Assembly (NCBI GenBank): GCA_003342895.1
Contig: PTFA01000055.1
Span: 1,037,267-1,101,266, forward strand
Origin: Casuarius casuarius
Taxonomy: Eukaryota; Chordata; Aves; Casuariiformes; Casuariidae
DNA: 64,000 bases
Direction of reading: 5' to 3'
Shown: piece by piece, positions 24,901 to 36,919 of the stretch
How the letters are laid out: each line of letters starts with the position of its first letter
Position numbering within the stretch: position 1 is the stretch's first letter
The notes under the pieces: generated by a model
What the model was told of the DNA's origin: nothing
The model's database searches: none
The model's input: the letters and a program-made list of their open reading frames with translations, nothing else
Program-made: the position numbers and the translations under genes

Positions 24901-27539
24901 GAAGAAATCAAATCTAGTACAGCCTCACTAACTGATTCAAAAAATAGACATGACTGAATTTTAGAAAGAGAAGTTAGTGTTTTGTATTTCCTGTTTGGCT
25001 GAATGCAATAGCATAAGGCAATAACCATCTAGTCCAGACAAAGTGAGGAGTCTTTCTTCTCTGTATTAAATCACCAAAAAACAACTGATTTGGATAAGAC
25101 TGTCTCACTACACAGAGCTGAACTCCAGAGTAGCTGAACCTTCCAAATTTCATACAAAAATGATGTGGATTGTGGATACTGAAGCTCTGTCAAAGATCCT
25201 GTAGGAGGATCTTAAAGCCTTCAAAATATTAGACCAGGATTCTCCGAAGTATATGTAAGATTATGATAGACCAGTTCTCATTAATGGAGGTGATTTGCCC
25301 TCTCCCTATGTAAAAACAGTTGAAACAATTAGATGTAATTAAAATTATTTGTAATAAATATAAATGTCTCAACCTTCCAGATGGAAAAATTCAGGCATAA
25401 ATGGAGGATTTGCCAACACCCAAATAACAACTCACTGTTATAACCATGAGAGTCATGAACACCCACCATGCTATTTATCTTGGTCAGTGCTGCCTTCCTG
25501 CTGATTTAACTTCAGAAGTCAGTTGTCATCTTAATCTTCCCTGTATATCTTCTAAAATATTAAGTAAAGCCAATGCTTCATTCCCTTTCTCCTTCAGAAA
25601 GGCTTTGCCTATTATATATCTGCTAAAACCTTCCTTATCTCTCCTGATGCTTCTTTGGGAGATCTGGAATGGATCTGTCTGTCCTGACATTTTCACAGGC
25701 CTCGGACATTTTAATTCTTTGATCATCTTTGTTAGCAAGTGTTTCATTTTCTTCAGTATTTCTTCTTCTTCCCTTGGTAAATGACTATTTTTACTGTCTT
25801 TTGGGAATCCTCAGTTAAATAAGTTTTTTGTAAGTCTAACTGTGTCTACTTCTTTCTGTCAATAAATCACATTCTAGGCCCTGTTATCTTTTTTAAGTGA
25901 TCTTTATTCCTTATGTAATGAGAAGAGTTTTGGTTTAGTTAGACCCTTATTTCTTCTATGTATCTTTCATTTCTGATTGCATCATAGTTGTTTATGCTTG
26001 ATCTTATCATCTCCTGTGTTTGTTGCTTCATATTTATATCCAACATGCTTCTTTTTCACGTCGTTATATTTCTTTTTTTACTGATTGTAGCTGTTCCAGT
26101 TTCCCTTGCAGTAAATTAATCATTAGCTACCAAGTGTCATCTCAGTGGTAGTTACTAATTGTAATAAGCTTGACTTTATCTTCTTCTCTTTATTATTGCA
26201 CCCAGGATTTACTGTCTTCTTCCATAATTCATCACACTCAAATGCTACAGTTTTATTAGCCCTAAATGAAACAGAGCTAGATTATTAACCTCTTCTTTGA
26301 GACTGCCCTACATCTGCCTCTCCAAATAATTATGTTATTCAAAAAAGTAGGGACCAACTCAAGCTCAGGCTAATCTGACCCATCGGTATTGTGAATGGAA
26401 TCAACAAGATTGTGTCATGGCTATAACTGAGAGCAGAATTTGACCCTGCACAAATGTACAGATTAGTCTGTCTTTAGATCCCTATTTTCTTTGTGTTTGT
26501 AAACACATTTTTTTGTGTCTGTGACTGCCCTTTCTAAAGGCTCAGTTGTCCTTTTTAGCTGGAAAATTCAGGGGAAGAGAGCAAAACTCTTTGCAGCATG
26601 TCCTCCCCAGCTGTTTCCTCAAGAAAACAAGAATTGGCACTGCATGGTAGACCATTGCAGGCAATTTCACAGACTCTGGTCTGCCTTTCCCATGATGAGA
26701 ATCAGCAGAAGACTAGAATTATTCATTCTGGGGTACTTCACCATATCAGCACTGTGCCACACACAGTACACCTTCTATGCAGTAAGGCTGGCTGGATTCA
26801 TTCCTGTTTTTTGGCAGCCTTTGCCACAAATTCACTTTTAACAAGGCTTCCCAAAAAACACCTGGGAGCATTCTAGGAGAACATGCACAAAGCTATTGAG
26901 GGAAATGATAGGCATGCCTATGGGACTGTCAATTGCCCAATTCTTCCTGTGGATATCCAGGAAAAAATAGTTTGGTTCAAATATAAAAACATAAAGATGG
27001 TCTTTGAATTAGTTATTATGGGTCAGAAAAGAAAGTCACTGAGGCAAATTCTCTGAAAATATTATTCAATGATTGGCCATCCAGCAAATGGAGAACAAAA
27101 CAGAAGCATCTTTATGCCCAAAATAAAACCATGTGTATCCATACAGAGAAAGTATTGTTGAGTACTTGCTTTAGTTCTAAATCGTCTTTGATGGCCAGTC
27201 AGAGAGTTCTGGGTTACATGGACTAAGGGTTGGACACAGAATATCAACTCTGTTATTACTGTCGCTCTATATACTAAGATAAGATCATTCACAGAAGTGT
27301 TTGATCAAACCCTGAATACAATGTTTCAAAGGGTTGGTGTTTGAATAACTGCATCTTAACATGTGTGCACCACCAAATTGGATAGGATTTTGTAGCTTGA
27401 AATATAATCCTCTGTGTAAAACAGTTTATATTTGGGTAGTGGGCTTCTGCTACTACTGGTATTTTATAATTTGTACATCTTATAAATTTAGCTGCTTAAT
27501 GTGTTGTTCCAACCTACAATACTGAAAAACATGATCGGT
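21971..27539. other. AT-rich non-coding DNA, no gene seen
   Basis: Reading frames are at most 112 codons (25446-25784) with no recognised similarity. It includes the hairpin at 22244-22275 and an 18-bp A/T palindrome at 23420-23437. I see no transposon I can name. Confidence 0.55.
22244..22275. repeat. perfect inverted repeat, 14-bp arms, 4-base loop
   Basis: The arms TTCTCTTCCATTAC and GTAATGGAAGAGAA flank CTAT. The word ACCTATGTA recurs just downstream of the right arm, at about 22275-22283. This suggests template-switching or foldback copying created the structure. No coding role. Confidence 0.7.
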
Positions 27540-28010
27540 TTGCTTCTTTTCTTTTTAATACCAAGCTACAGTAACCTGGGTTGAATCTTCTTTAACATTT
27601 TTCAACTTCTTGCTTTGCAAACTTTTTTCTTAAATGTTTTATTAAAAAAAAATCTCTATTATTATTACTTTAATTCTGCTGGGTTTTGGCTGGGTTGCCA
27701 AAATATTCCATGTTTAATTTATTTAATTTCATTTTCCATAATTTTAGTGTTTTCTTTTGAAAGATAGATATCTTAAACATTTTCAATTGATTTTCTTAAG
27801 TGTCCAGTGCCTTTTTCCTAATTATTTTCCTCTCAAAATTCTTCTCTCTTTTTTTCTTTCTGTTCTGTCTGTTTCACTACTTAATATAATTTCCTTTCTG
27901 TCAACCATTTGCTTACTTTAAACAATTCTTCCTTCCTTTGTTCACTCTTTGTATATAGTACCCCCTTGTGTCTTCACTTCCTTTCTCAGTCACTAAGGGC
28001 TACCTGCACT
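27540..28010. repeat. T/C-rich, strand-asymmetric low-complexity stretch
   Basis: The + strand is strongly pyrimidine-rich here, with repeated TTTTCTT, TTTCCT and TTCTTCC blocks. It gives many pseudo-polypyrimidine tracts that mimic splice acceptors. There is no repeat period and no gene. Confidence 0.5.
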
Positions 28011-28307
28011 GATCCCAGCTATCAGTTCATTAATTACAAAACCTACTATTTCCATTTAGCTATTTCCCTTAAAATAATCCAAGAAACTCCCAGACTTCAT
28101 GAATATGACATGAAATTGGCCATAAATCCTTTCAGTGTAGTTGGACTAACTCACTCATGTTGGTAATGTCATCAGTTTCCTTAAAAAAAAATCCAAAAAA
28201 TGTTAAAAAAATATTTACTTTCTTCTCTATTAAATATATAGTCATCCAGCCAGAGTATTTCTACCATATGCAATACTTTGTTGTTTTTTGGTGCTGTTGC
28301 TGTTTTC

Positions 28308-28327
28308 CAGGGCTCTTAAGAGCCCTG
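28308..28327. repeat. perfect 20-bp palindrome
   Basis: CAGGGCTCTTAAGAGCCCTG reads the same on both strands with no spacer. Pairing does not extend further (C against C). The core is CTTAAG. No function can be inferred. Confidence 0.75.
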
Positions 28328-29884
28328 CCTGTGTACCAGAATCCCTGGACAAACAGAGGAAAATCATGATCCTGGCTGAAAAGGCCTCACAGTCTAGAGA
28401 AATCAAGCAACAGATACAGCCAGATGAAGCAGTAGAGGCAATAATGGTACTGTCTTAACATAATAGGCAATGGTCTGTGTAGGCAGCACAGGAAAAAGAA
28501 ATTAAGATGGAATTTGCAGGAGACAGACATAATCTTATTGTGGGAATCTCCTTTGAAACACAAGTGGCAGGATAAGAGAAGACCTAACAGTGTTTGTTTG
28601 AAAAACTAACAACGGGATAATGGAGGTTGAAATCCTTCAGCAACCAGAGGTAGGTGGAAGCATCTCAATAGCAAAACAGACAAAATAATGGATAAATTGC
28701 TATAATTGCAGGTCGATCACTTTAACAGCAGAAACTCAAAAGTCTGATGACCAACTTAAATCCTCCTTCTTTTTTTCCAGAGGATGTAAGTGCTAGTTAA
28801 ATAAGGTAAGGTAATAATTAGATATGCTATTGACAGTTTACATGTCCCATATCCACACTTTCTAAATTAAATGTCGAGAGTTATGCCACAACTTGAAGAA
28901 GGCAGTTAGTTGTATATAAATTTATGGCATACATCAAAAAGACAGAAACAATGACAAACAAGACTAGGTTTATCACAGCCATAATATGAGGCTCATCACT
29001 GATTTCTGACTTACAAACTCCAGCTCAGTTATAATTGAAGGTCATTTTTGTCCCTTTATAGATTGCATGCTATGAACGGACGAGTCTTCAGGTTGTAGAT
29101 AGTCTTCTCCTTCAGCAGAATATATTCTCATTTGTTTCACAGATTGTTTGCTTGTTTCTCAGGTCTACCCTTTTTAAGGAAGCATTCTTATGCTTTTCTT
29201 TCTTTTTGAACCCACTGTCACACTACAACATTTTTTATTTCTTTCCAAAGACATCCAACTTTACTGTGCTCAGGACACACCAAATCATGATTTGGTTAGG
29301 AATATCACAACAACTCTCCACACTCAGTAAACTGTGAAGCAATCTCAGTGCAGAGGTGTCATATGAAGCTCTAACAGATCTTAGGAATCCATACACGCCA
29401 GCTAATCTGTCATCCAGAATGGAAATTATTTTTTTTGAATCACAGATCCCCAAGAGTTTAGCTCATTTGCTGTATGTTGTGTCTGCAATCTCATCTCTGT
29501 TCTTTCCTTAATTTTTTCTTCCCCTCTCATGTCCCCAATATTAGCAGCTAGATAGCAGCTTGCTGCATGTGCAGGCCATTGTCCAACGAACTGCAGCATA
29601 TGGATTTTCACACAAATGTTCTTTAGAGTGTTTAAATTGGCAACACTGTTCTGATCTTCTAACAAGCAGAAACAATCTCCCTGATGACTTTTTTCGTTTT
29701 TATTTTTGGAGGGCCTTGGTGTCATATAACCTTTAACGATTACAAGGGACTTCTTTCATAATAGGATTCTGTGCTTTATTATTTCTGGGGCTTCTCCCTG
29801 GGGATTTTCTTTTTGCAAAAAAGTTTGTTAGATACCTCCATGGCTGAATGGTTTGGCTCTGCAGCTGATTGCCCAGTATCAGTC

Positions 29885-29892
29885 TGACGTCA
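29885..29892. promoter_or_regulatory. full palindromic CRE (TGACGTCA) between two CAGTCTG copies
   Basis: The exact TGACGTCA octamer sits in CAGTCTGACGTCAGTCTG, so the word CAGTCTG occurs on each side as a direct repeat. It lies in a slightly GC-richer patch. This is a candidate CREB/ATF site by sequence only. Confidence 0.35.
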
Positions 29893-30510
29893 GTCTGTAG
29901 CTGATAACTGCAGGAACTGCGTCTTTTTACAGGAAGGCAAACCTTGCCTCCTCCCCTCCCCATTTGCAATGACTGAGAAGAACTCTCTAATAGGGTTTGC
30001 AGAGATTTCCTTCCTCATTATGCTGCACTGCAGATTTTGCTGTAGGAGGGGTGCTCAGACTCACTTCTCTCTGTTTTTAATCAAACCATCTGTAACAACA
30101 GCAGAAAGCTGATGAAATGCCTGAGAGTGGGGGATGGCTGCTGTTTGTTTAGTTTTCTGGCCTGTTAGAGTATTTCCTGCACAACATTAATCTTATGTTT
30201 CCAAGATGTGTAATACAGGGAGCAGGATGATCATGAAGCACAGTTTTCCCACAAGATGTTCAACTGGTATCTTCAGAAGGTCCAGTCTGCATGCTTTCCA
30301 CATCTGCTGTGTTTGATTGGAAATGAAAGGATTCAGCACTCACTAAATTCTCACTTGCAATACAGAGAGTCTTGAATAAAAGTAGTTTTGAACCTCACAC
30401 TAGTTGCTATCAGGACTTGGAAATGTATATGAGGTGACCATATGGCAGCTGCAGACTACAACAGACATGCTCTAGATTAATTCTTCTGACCAATAAGTAT
30501 AGAAGACTGA

Positions 30511-30540
30511 CCCCTCCCCCCCTGCCCCCGCCAAGTCCCC
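30511..30540 (-). other. C-run tract; potential G-quadruplex on the minus strand
   Basis: The + strand has C4, C7, C5 and C4 runs separated by short spacers (T, TG, then GCCAAGT). On the minus strand this gives four G-runs of at least four with loops of one to seven bases, which meets the usual quadruplex pattern. Folding is not demonstrated. Confidence 0.5.
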
Positions 30541-33500
30541 AAGGCTCCTCTTCATTCAGTCTGCTCCCAGCACTTTTACCTAGAGTCCAGCTATACCAAA
30601 TACAAATAAAAATGGAGCTTCCAATACTCTCTTAAATTCTTGTAAAATGGGTCTTAAAATATAACCTTCCACTAAGGCAATACTGGGTATGTCTTTTCCA
30701 CCCGCCCTTGGAATCCACCCGCAAGTTTAGGTGCTCCACATAGTCTTCCGAGCTTTCTTTTCTTTTCCTGAAAAGCTGCTAATCTAAATAGTAAGACATT
30801 CTATTTTAGCATCATGCACAGAAGAACAAGCCTTTTATTTCTTTCATTTGTCCTCCTTTTATTGTGAGACCTTTCCAAGGCCCAGGCAGTGAAACATTTT
30901 GGAGTAACAAGTACTTTTCTTTTGAAGCTAATTTAATTTTTATCATGCTTTTTTTTCTCCCTATTTTATGACATAACCTTATACAGTTATAGTATGATTA
31001 TAATAGTTGATGCGCTATCAAGGAGAGAAGAGTTCTTAGGCAGTCAGAGGTTCCATACTCTCACAACCAAAATCCATCTTGGTTTTTGAGTCACATTTAT
31101 TGTCACAGTTCTGAAGTTCATGGAAAATGGCTAAACCACATGCAGTTAAAATCTTGGTCATAAAGACTATAACATAGGCTGTAAAGAGCAGTCTTTCTTA
31201 TGCTTTCATATTTTGAAGTAATTGTTTTATTGTTCCTGCAGAGTTATCTAAAGAATTATCTCGGAGCATCATTTTTTGATGCATTACTTCAATAAAACAT
31301 ATGCTTATTTTATGAAGCAATACCATTTGTCCTGTTTAGCAGTCACACAATCTAAACACAATAGAGTCATGACAAATCTTAATTCGCCAGGTGCAGTTTG
31401 GAAGGAATCTTCTCATGAAAATGAAAGCGGCTTTCATTGGAGTCCTTATTAAGATGTGCCTTTAGTTTCCTCCAATAACATAGAGTGTGTGCAGCACAGT
31501 GACATCTCTACTGAGAAAATAGCTGAACCAGTTGGAGGCATGTCCTCACTTGCAGAGGTCAGCCAATGTGAAGTGTAACAGCTAGTATTTTGGGCTTTCA
31601 AAGAGTGGGAAGCCTGTAGACTGTTTTTTCCCTTCTCTCCCTAGAGAAAGGATAAATACCAAATGGACCCAGCTGAGATCTGTAAACTTAACAGCTATAG
31701 ATAGGGAATAAATCATCTCAGATCAGTGGTCACCAAAGACTTTTGCTCCAAGACTAATTTCACTGCACCTCTTCACATGGGCCTGTTTTCCTTCCCCCCT
31801 TTCCCCTTAGGAATATTCAGCCATGTGACTGTATGTGGCCTCTTGTCTTGCATTTAATATCATCCTTCTTCCTTCCATTTTTTTTAATCAGAGAAGTAGC
31901 TTTAAAGTCCTTCTACGTCTGCATTGCTTGTAGATGCTTACTGAACTAGCACATTTCCTACCCTAACCAAGCCCAGAGCCTGGCTTCAGTCCAAGTCTGG
32001 GGTAGCAGTGACTGCTCTCAAGCTCTATTTTCTATGTACTTCAGGACACAAGATGTCTCTTCCTATATTCATTGTGTACTTAATCCTGAAATCCTTTGAG
32101 CCTTCAAGTGCTCCTGTCATTAGACAAATCTTAAAGTACGTAGTGCACTTTCACTATCTGCTTGCTATTCAAGAAAAGTCTTACAGTGGATGGCCATGAG
32201 TCACCATTTTGGCAACTCTTGAGGCAGAATATTCTCTCATAATGCACTGCAGGGGTTTAGTACAGAAACATCTTAGCCTTACATTTGTTTGTAAACTCTG
32301 GTAAATGGTTGTAACATTGGACCATGCTCGCTTTTTGAATTGGGTGAACAATCCAGATGCGTTACTAACCTTTTATAACAGGGTAAAACCAAATAAAAAA
32401 AGGAAAGGAGAATGAAAAAAGTTTGGGTTTGTGTCATTTTTTAGACACAACTTCCAATAAAATGAATAAGGAATTAAGGTTTTGCTATATAAACTGTATC
32501 TCCAAGACTCAATAAAGTGCCATGCAGAAATACTCAAGTTATCTTATGCAGAGAAGCAGGGTATATTCAGTCTGAGAGCACGAGTACATTAATAAATTCA
32601 GGATGCTTTGAATATTGATGCTTAGGTGTGTCCACAATGCTCCAGAATTGGAGACTGACTGGAAAGACATCCTTGTTCTTGTTCTGTTCTGTTTTGTAGG
32701 CATTCAGATAAAGGTTTTTCTGAAGTATGGGACACTGGGCTGAAAGGGACTGTCTTGAATCACAGAGTTCAAACTCTCGCAATTACAGACAGCTGAGCAA
32801 TAAGTGTCTGGTTCAGAAGAATCTAGAAAACACCTATCCTCATACCTCGTAAGCCAAAGGCAGCAACAGATTCTTTCCATTCTAATGTCACAACAAAATC
32901 ATTTTCCAGGTTTAAGTCAGACTTTTAATTTTTTAAGTGGTTTAACTTCATAGATTCCTATAATGATAAAACTCAACCTGATTTTTTTATCCAGGTTTGG
33001 GAGATTTTTACTTCATTTTGTCTGACCCTCAAACTTGTCCTTGTGCCACTACTGAGACAGAGCTGAGGAAAATAGTTTTTAAGGAAGGTATTTCCAGAAG
33101 AGGAACAAAAGTCATGTTTCAGCATACAAAGGAATGATGTTACTGATTTAGTGGCTTAACACTATGTTCTTCTGTTCTTCAAAATTCTGCCTGTATAACT
33201 GCCTATTTCAGATCCTAACTGGAAAGTGTTTTTATAACATGAAGACTATTGTTGACTTCAGTAGAATTACCAGTACAGTTAACATCAAGACTATGTGTCA
33301 ATGCTATGTTGGATTTGGACCTTAATCATGTAGCTCTTGAAGATAAGCCTTCAGTCCAAAGCCTGCAACAATAGAGGTAGGCAGGGGCTTAACTGCTATT
33401 TGCCTATGACATGGCATTTCTTCCCTATGTCATACACATGCTGGCATTTCATTTCATTTTAGGTTTTGCCACATAGGCCACTCAGTGACTTTTATTTTCT

Positions 33501-33772
33501 ATGTCCTAAAGCCACTGCACTGCAGTACAGAAGAGATAAAAGACATTTCTTCTAGGAATGTCACCACAGGAAGGAAGCAGAGATTATTGCTCTTAATTCA
33601 CATGGCTTCAAAAGGGGCAGGGCAGAAGGACAGCTGTGGTTTCAAAATTCCTCTCACCAGTCCCTAAAACTGTTTGACATGCCAAGGGAAATAGCATGCA
33701 CTTTTCAAGGCACTGAGACTCTCAGAACTGCAGCAGTGAAAAAATTCTCTCTGCCTAGTGCACAGGTAGTCG

Positions 33773-33805
33773 TTATGAAGCTAAATATTCATAATAGCTT
33801 CATAA
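33773..33805. repeat. inverted repeat, 11-bp perfect arms, 11-base loop
   Basis: The arms TTATGAAGCTA and TAGCTTCATAA flank AATATTCATAA. It is short and AT-rich; no function is inferred. Confidence 0.6.
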
Positions 33806-33955
33806 AACAATTACACTGTTATTGTTACCAAGTGAATTCAAAGAAGAAAGAAAAAACTCTACTCAAATGTGAGTTCAGTCATTTTTTATACAAAAAGCAC
33901 CTTCAGAAAGAATGCAATTTATATTCAATGTATTTTTTACCTGTCACTCCTTCAG

Positions 33956-34115
33956 CTTGATGGGTGTCAGAATACTACATTTTTAGCAGACTTGCAATTG
34001 CTGGAGAACTTAAATACACCCTGTGATTATATTCTGCAGGGCCGACAGCTGAAATGCCAAATGGCCATTGCAATGGTCCTGGCAACACTATTCTCCCTTT
34101 GTGGCAGAAATTCAG
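33956..34115 (+). other. weak candidate exon (unidentified)
   Basis: The 160 bases follow an acceptor-like CTGTCACTCCTTCAG and precede TTCAG|GTACTT. One frame is open across the whole interval and encodes a stretch that includes a hydrophobic run, AIAMVLATLFSLC. The donor lacks the usual G at +5, which lowers its score. I recognise no family. If spliced directly to the other candidate at 36842, the frame that stays open here would meet a stop, so the two do not support each other as one coding gene. Confidence 0.12.
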
Positions 34116-35554
34116 GTACTTATCTTCAGCTGCAATTAGTGTTTGATGTTCAGAATAGGCTTTGGTTTTCTTCTCTCCCTCCCTCTCTTCTTCTTTCCCC
34201 CTCTTTTTAGGCCTATTGATATAGTCAGAAGACTGCATAAATTATCATTTCAGCCAGGTTGGAAAGCAGGTTTCCAGCAAAATTATTTGATATTATGGAA
34301 TTGCTGATTTTCTGTTATAAAAGAGCATGGCAAAATTTCCAAAGTCACAATCTTTTGAAGATATCCAGGAAGTACTTGTAGTGCACACATAAGAAAGAGA
34401 AAAATTAATATTTAATACAATAGCAGGGCTTTGTTATAATTAACAATAACAGACTAACTAAAAATAAAATGTCACAGAATCTTAAGGCCCAGATCAAACA
34501 AACATTGCAGACATAGTTAGTGTAGGCAACTGTTTTCTGCTTACGATTTCTGAAAATTATTACATAGAAAATGTACAGAAAAAATATTTTTTTGTTGTTC
34601 TTAAGTAAAAATAGAACCAGTAGATGGCAAAATAAGCATCTGTATTATCTGTATCTTTGTCTTTGGAGATATTACATGGACCTTTGTATCTGAGGAAATA
34701 AACAACCTTGATTTGATTTCCAAGTGCATTCCTTGGAGATATATGAATTAACTAGTGAGCTAGCAAGAGCTGGCATGCCATCTCAGAGCGACCAGCAATG
34801 TTAACTGCAGTGTGACTGGACAAGTTATTTTGCACTGCTGGGATATAACAAGGCCTATCATGTACATGGCTGTTCAAACAGTTGCCATTTAAATAGGCCA
34901 CAAAAACTAACTTTTACAAGTTCTACTCAAAATCTTGTATGTGTTCTTGTGAGTTTGTACCCCATATAAACTTAAACCTTAACAAAACCAATTACATATC
35001 TAATTCTATAAGAGTCACCTAAGGCACTTTAGCTTGATGGTACATAACCATAATCAGCAAAAAACATGTTTACTCAGAAACTTACAGCTTTTCACTGTCC
35101 CCTGGTCTGAGAGCATAGTCTAGAACATTTTACTGCTCCTGAGAACACTTGCACTTGTTAACTAACAATTTTCTAGTTCCAGAGAAAACACACTAAACTG
35201 AATACCATCTTTCTTTCCTCACCACTTCAATTGTAATTTTCTTTTTAATGACTGTTGCGTTGGAAAAGCTGGAGTAGGAAGCTAGTGCTTTATAGATAGT
35301 GTTCATAATTCAGCTTTCAGATGTAAAGCGCAGACTAGTAATATTAGCATTTAATGAGTTTTAAGGTGCAATCAAACCTAAAGAGCAGTCAAGAAGATGT
35401 GGACAGACTTAATCACCAATCTTCTATAGGATTTATGTATCCTACTCTGAACCAGTCGGTCTTCGTTACAGACAAGAAGATGTTGTGTTTTTACAGAATC
35501 ACAGAATGGTTGAGGTTGGAAGGGATCTCTGGAGATCATCTAGATCCCTGCTCA

Positions 35555-36288
35555 AGCAGGGTCACCTAGAGCACGTTGCCCTTTCGAATATCTCCAAGGA
35601 AGGAGACTCCATAACCTCTCTGGACAACCTGTTCCACTGCTCAGTCACCCTCACGGTAAAGAATTTTTTTCTTCATGTTCAGACAGAACTTCCTGTGCTT
35701 CAATTTGTGCCTGTTGCCTCTCATCCTGTCACTGGGCACCACTGAAAAGAGTCTGGCCCCATCCTCTCTACACCCTCCCTTCAGATACTTGTACACATTG
35801 ATAAGATCCTCCCTCAGCCTCCTCTTCTCCAGGCTGAACAGGCCCAGCTGTCACAGCCTCTCCTCATATGAGAGATGCTCCAGTCCCTTAATCATCTCAG
35901 CAGCCCTCCGCTGGACTCTCTCCAGTAGTGCCATGTCTCTCTTGTACTGGGGAGCCCAGAATTGGACAAAGCACTCCAGATGTGGCCTCACCAGGGCTGA
36001 GTAGAGGGGGAAGATCACCTCCCTTGACCTGCTGGCAACACTCTTCCTAATGCAGCCCAGGATACCATTGGCCTTCTTGGCCACCAGTGCACATTGCTGG
36101 CTCATGGTCAGCTTGTTGTCCACCAGGACCCCCAGATCCTTCTCCACAGAGCTGCTTTCCAGCAGGTCAGCCCCCAGCCTGTACTGCTGCATGGGATTGT
36201 TCCTCCCTAGGTGCAAGACTCCGCACTTCCCTTTGTTGAACTTCATGAGGTTCCTCTCCGCCCACCTCTCCAGCCTGTCAAGGTCCCT
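35555..36288 (-). pseudogene. CR1 ORF2 C-terminal region, broken
   Basis: The same minus-strand frame continues past the 36289 TAG as a 131-codon open piece (35851-36246 from its first Met), rich in CR1 signature words. It stops at a TGA (plus-strand TCA at 35851-35853) at a place where a CGA arginine codon is plausible, which would be CpG decay. Beyond that the frame is readable again to about 35670, where a run of seven A on the minus strand (35664-35670) appears to shift the frame by one base. Two nonsense changes and one frameshift make it a dead copy. Confidence 0.85.
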
Positions 36289-36716
36289 CTAAATGGCAGC
36301 ACAGCCTTCTGGTGTATCAGCCACTCCTCCCAGTTTTGTATCATCAGCAAATTTGCTGAGGGTGCACCCTGTCCCTTCATCCAGGTCATTGATGAATAAG
36401 TTGAACAATACTGGACCCAGTACTGACTCCTGTGGGACACTGCTAGCTACAGGCCTCCAACTAGACATTGCACCACTGATCACAACCCTCTGAGCACTGC
36501 CTTTCAGCCAATTCTCAATCCACCTCACTGTCTGCTCATCTATCCCGCACTTCCTGAACTTGCCTATGAAAATGTTACAAGAGAGAGTGTTGAAAGCCTT
36601 ATTGAAGTCAAGGTAGACAACATCTACTGCTCTCCCCTCATCTACCCAGCTAGTCATCCCATCATAGAAGGCTATCAGATTGGTTAAGCATGTTTTCCCC
36701 TTGGTGAATGTTGTAT
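36289..36716 (-). pseudogene. CR1 ORF2 reverse-transcriptase fragment (palm with FADD)
   Basis: This is the open minus-strand segment that carries the RT core: LDFNKAF (motif A-like, with the first catalytic aspartate), the segment equivalent to [12 protein letters not shown] (here [12 protein letters not shown], with E in place of the usual G), and FADDTKLGG with the catalytic DD pair. It ends at a TAG (plus-strand CTA at 36289-36291) where CR1 relatives normally read through. It therefore cannot make a full polymerase, and it also lacks everything N-terminal to the truncation at about 36716. Confidence 0.9.
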
Positions 36717-36841
36717 CTGCAAAAAAATGACTGTATTAAGAACAATATTTAATGGCCAGCTGTTTAAAAGGCTTTACTGTGCAACTGATGAATAGCTTCT
36801 GATCACCCTCATATTTCTTCTTCTTTTTCTGTTCTCTCCAG

Positions 36842-36919
36842 GATGCAAATGGTTGTCTTCGAGGGAAAGTCCATGAGTGTTCCAGTATCTGCATCAGTCG
36901 CACAATAAGTCAACTGAAT
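36842..36919 (+). other. weak candidate internal exon, 78 bases (unidentified)
   Basis: A very good acceptor (ATTTCTTCTTCTTTTTCTGTTCTCTCCAG) ends at 36841, and GTAAGA follows at 36920. The 78-base interval is a multiple of three and is open in its first frame (26 codons, three cysteines, beginning DANGCLRGK). The donor context AAT|GTAAGA is mediocre at the exon side. It lies about 125 bases to the right of the truncated 5' end of the CR1 copy. It could be an exon of an unannotated + strand transcript or chance. Confidence 0.2.

Larger units (their letters stand above)
28011..30510. other. non-coding DNA with a slightly more GC-rich patch near 29.7-30.1 kb
   Basis: No gene is supported. It contains a perfect 20-bp palindrome (28308-28327) and a second TGACGTCA (29885-29892). 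The 29720-30100 patch is less AT-rich and could be an old exon or a conserved element, but I see no frame or splice pair that supports coding. Confidence 0.5.
30541..35492. other. AT-rich non-coding DNA, one weak exon candidate
   Basis: There is no supported gene. It contains the weak exon candidate at 33956-34115 and an 11-bp-arm inverted repeat at 33773-33805. A long pyrimidine tract ends in TTTTTAG near 34209, but no convincing exon follows it. Confidence 0.5.
35493..36716 (-). mobile_element. CR1-type LINE, 5'-truncated copy on the minus strand
   Basis: About 1.22 kb of the 3' end of a CR1 retrotransposon, read right to left. The minus-strand translation starts in the RT domain ([19 protein letters not shown]) and continues through [26 protein letters not shown] and the catalytic-site region [10 protein letters not shown]. 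It then runs through the thumb and C-terminal section, where [12 protein letters not shown] and [20 protein letters not shown] are clear. The 3' UTR end lies at about 35493-35560, with the CAGAATCACAGAATGG terminal signature. The endonuclease domain, ORF1 and the 5' UTR are absent, as is usual for CR1. No target-site duplication is evident, as expected for this family. Confidence 0.95.

Noticed and set aside
25446..25784. 112-codon + strand open frame and its antisense partner
   Set aside because: Both strands are open over the same bases, which is a compositional effect; no domain or start context supports a gene.
28785..28809. Strong acceptor and AAG|GTAAGG donor bounding about 25 bases
   Set aside because: Microexons exist, but T-rich introns give such pairs by chance; no flanking exons are seen.
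35675..36399. Several + strand open frames of 62-109 codons
   Set aside because: They are antisense shadows of the CR1 ORF2 fragment on the minus strand.
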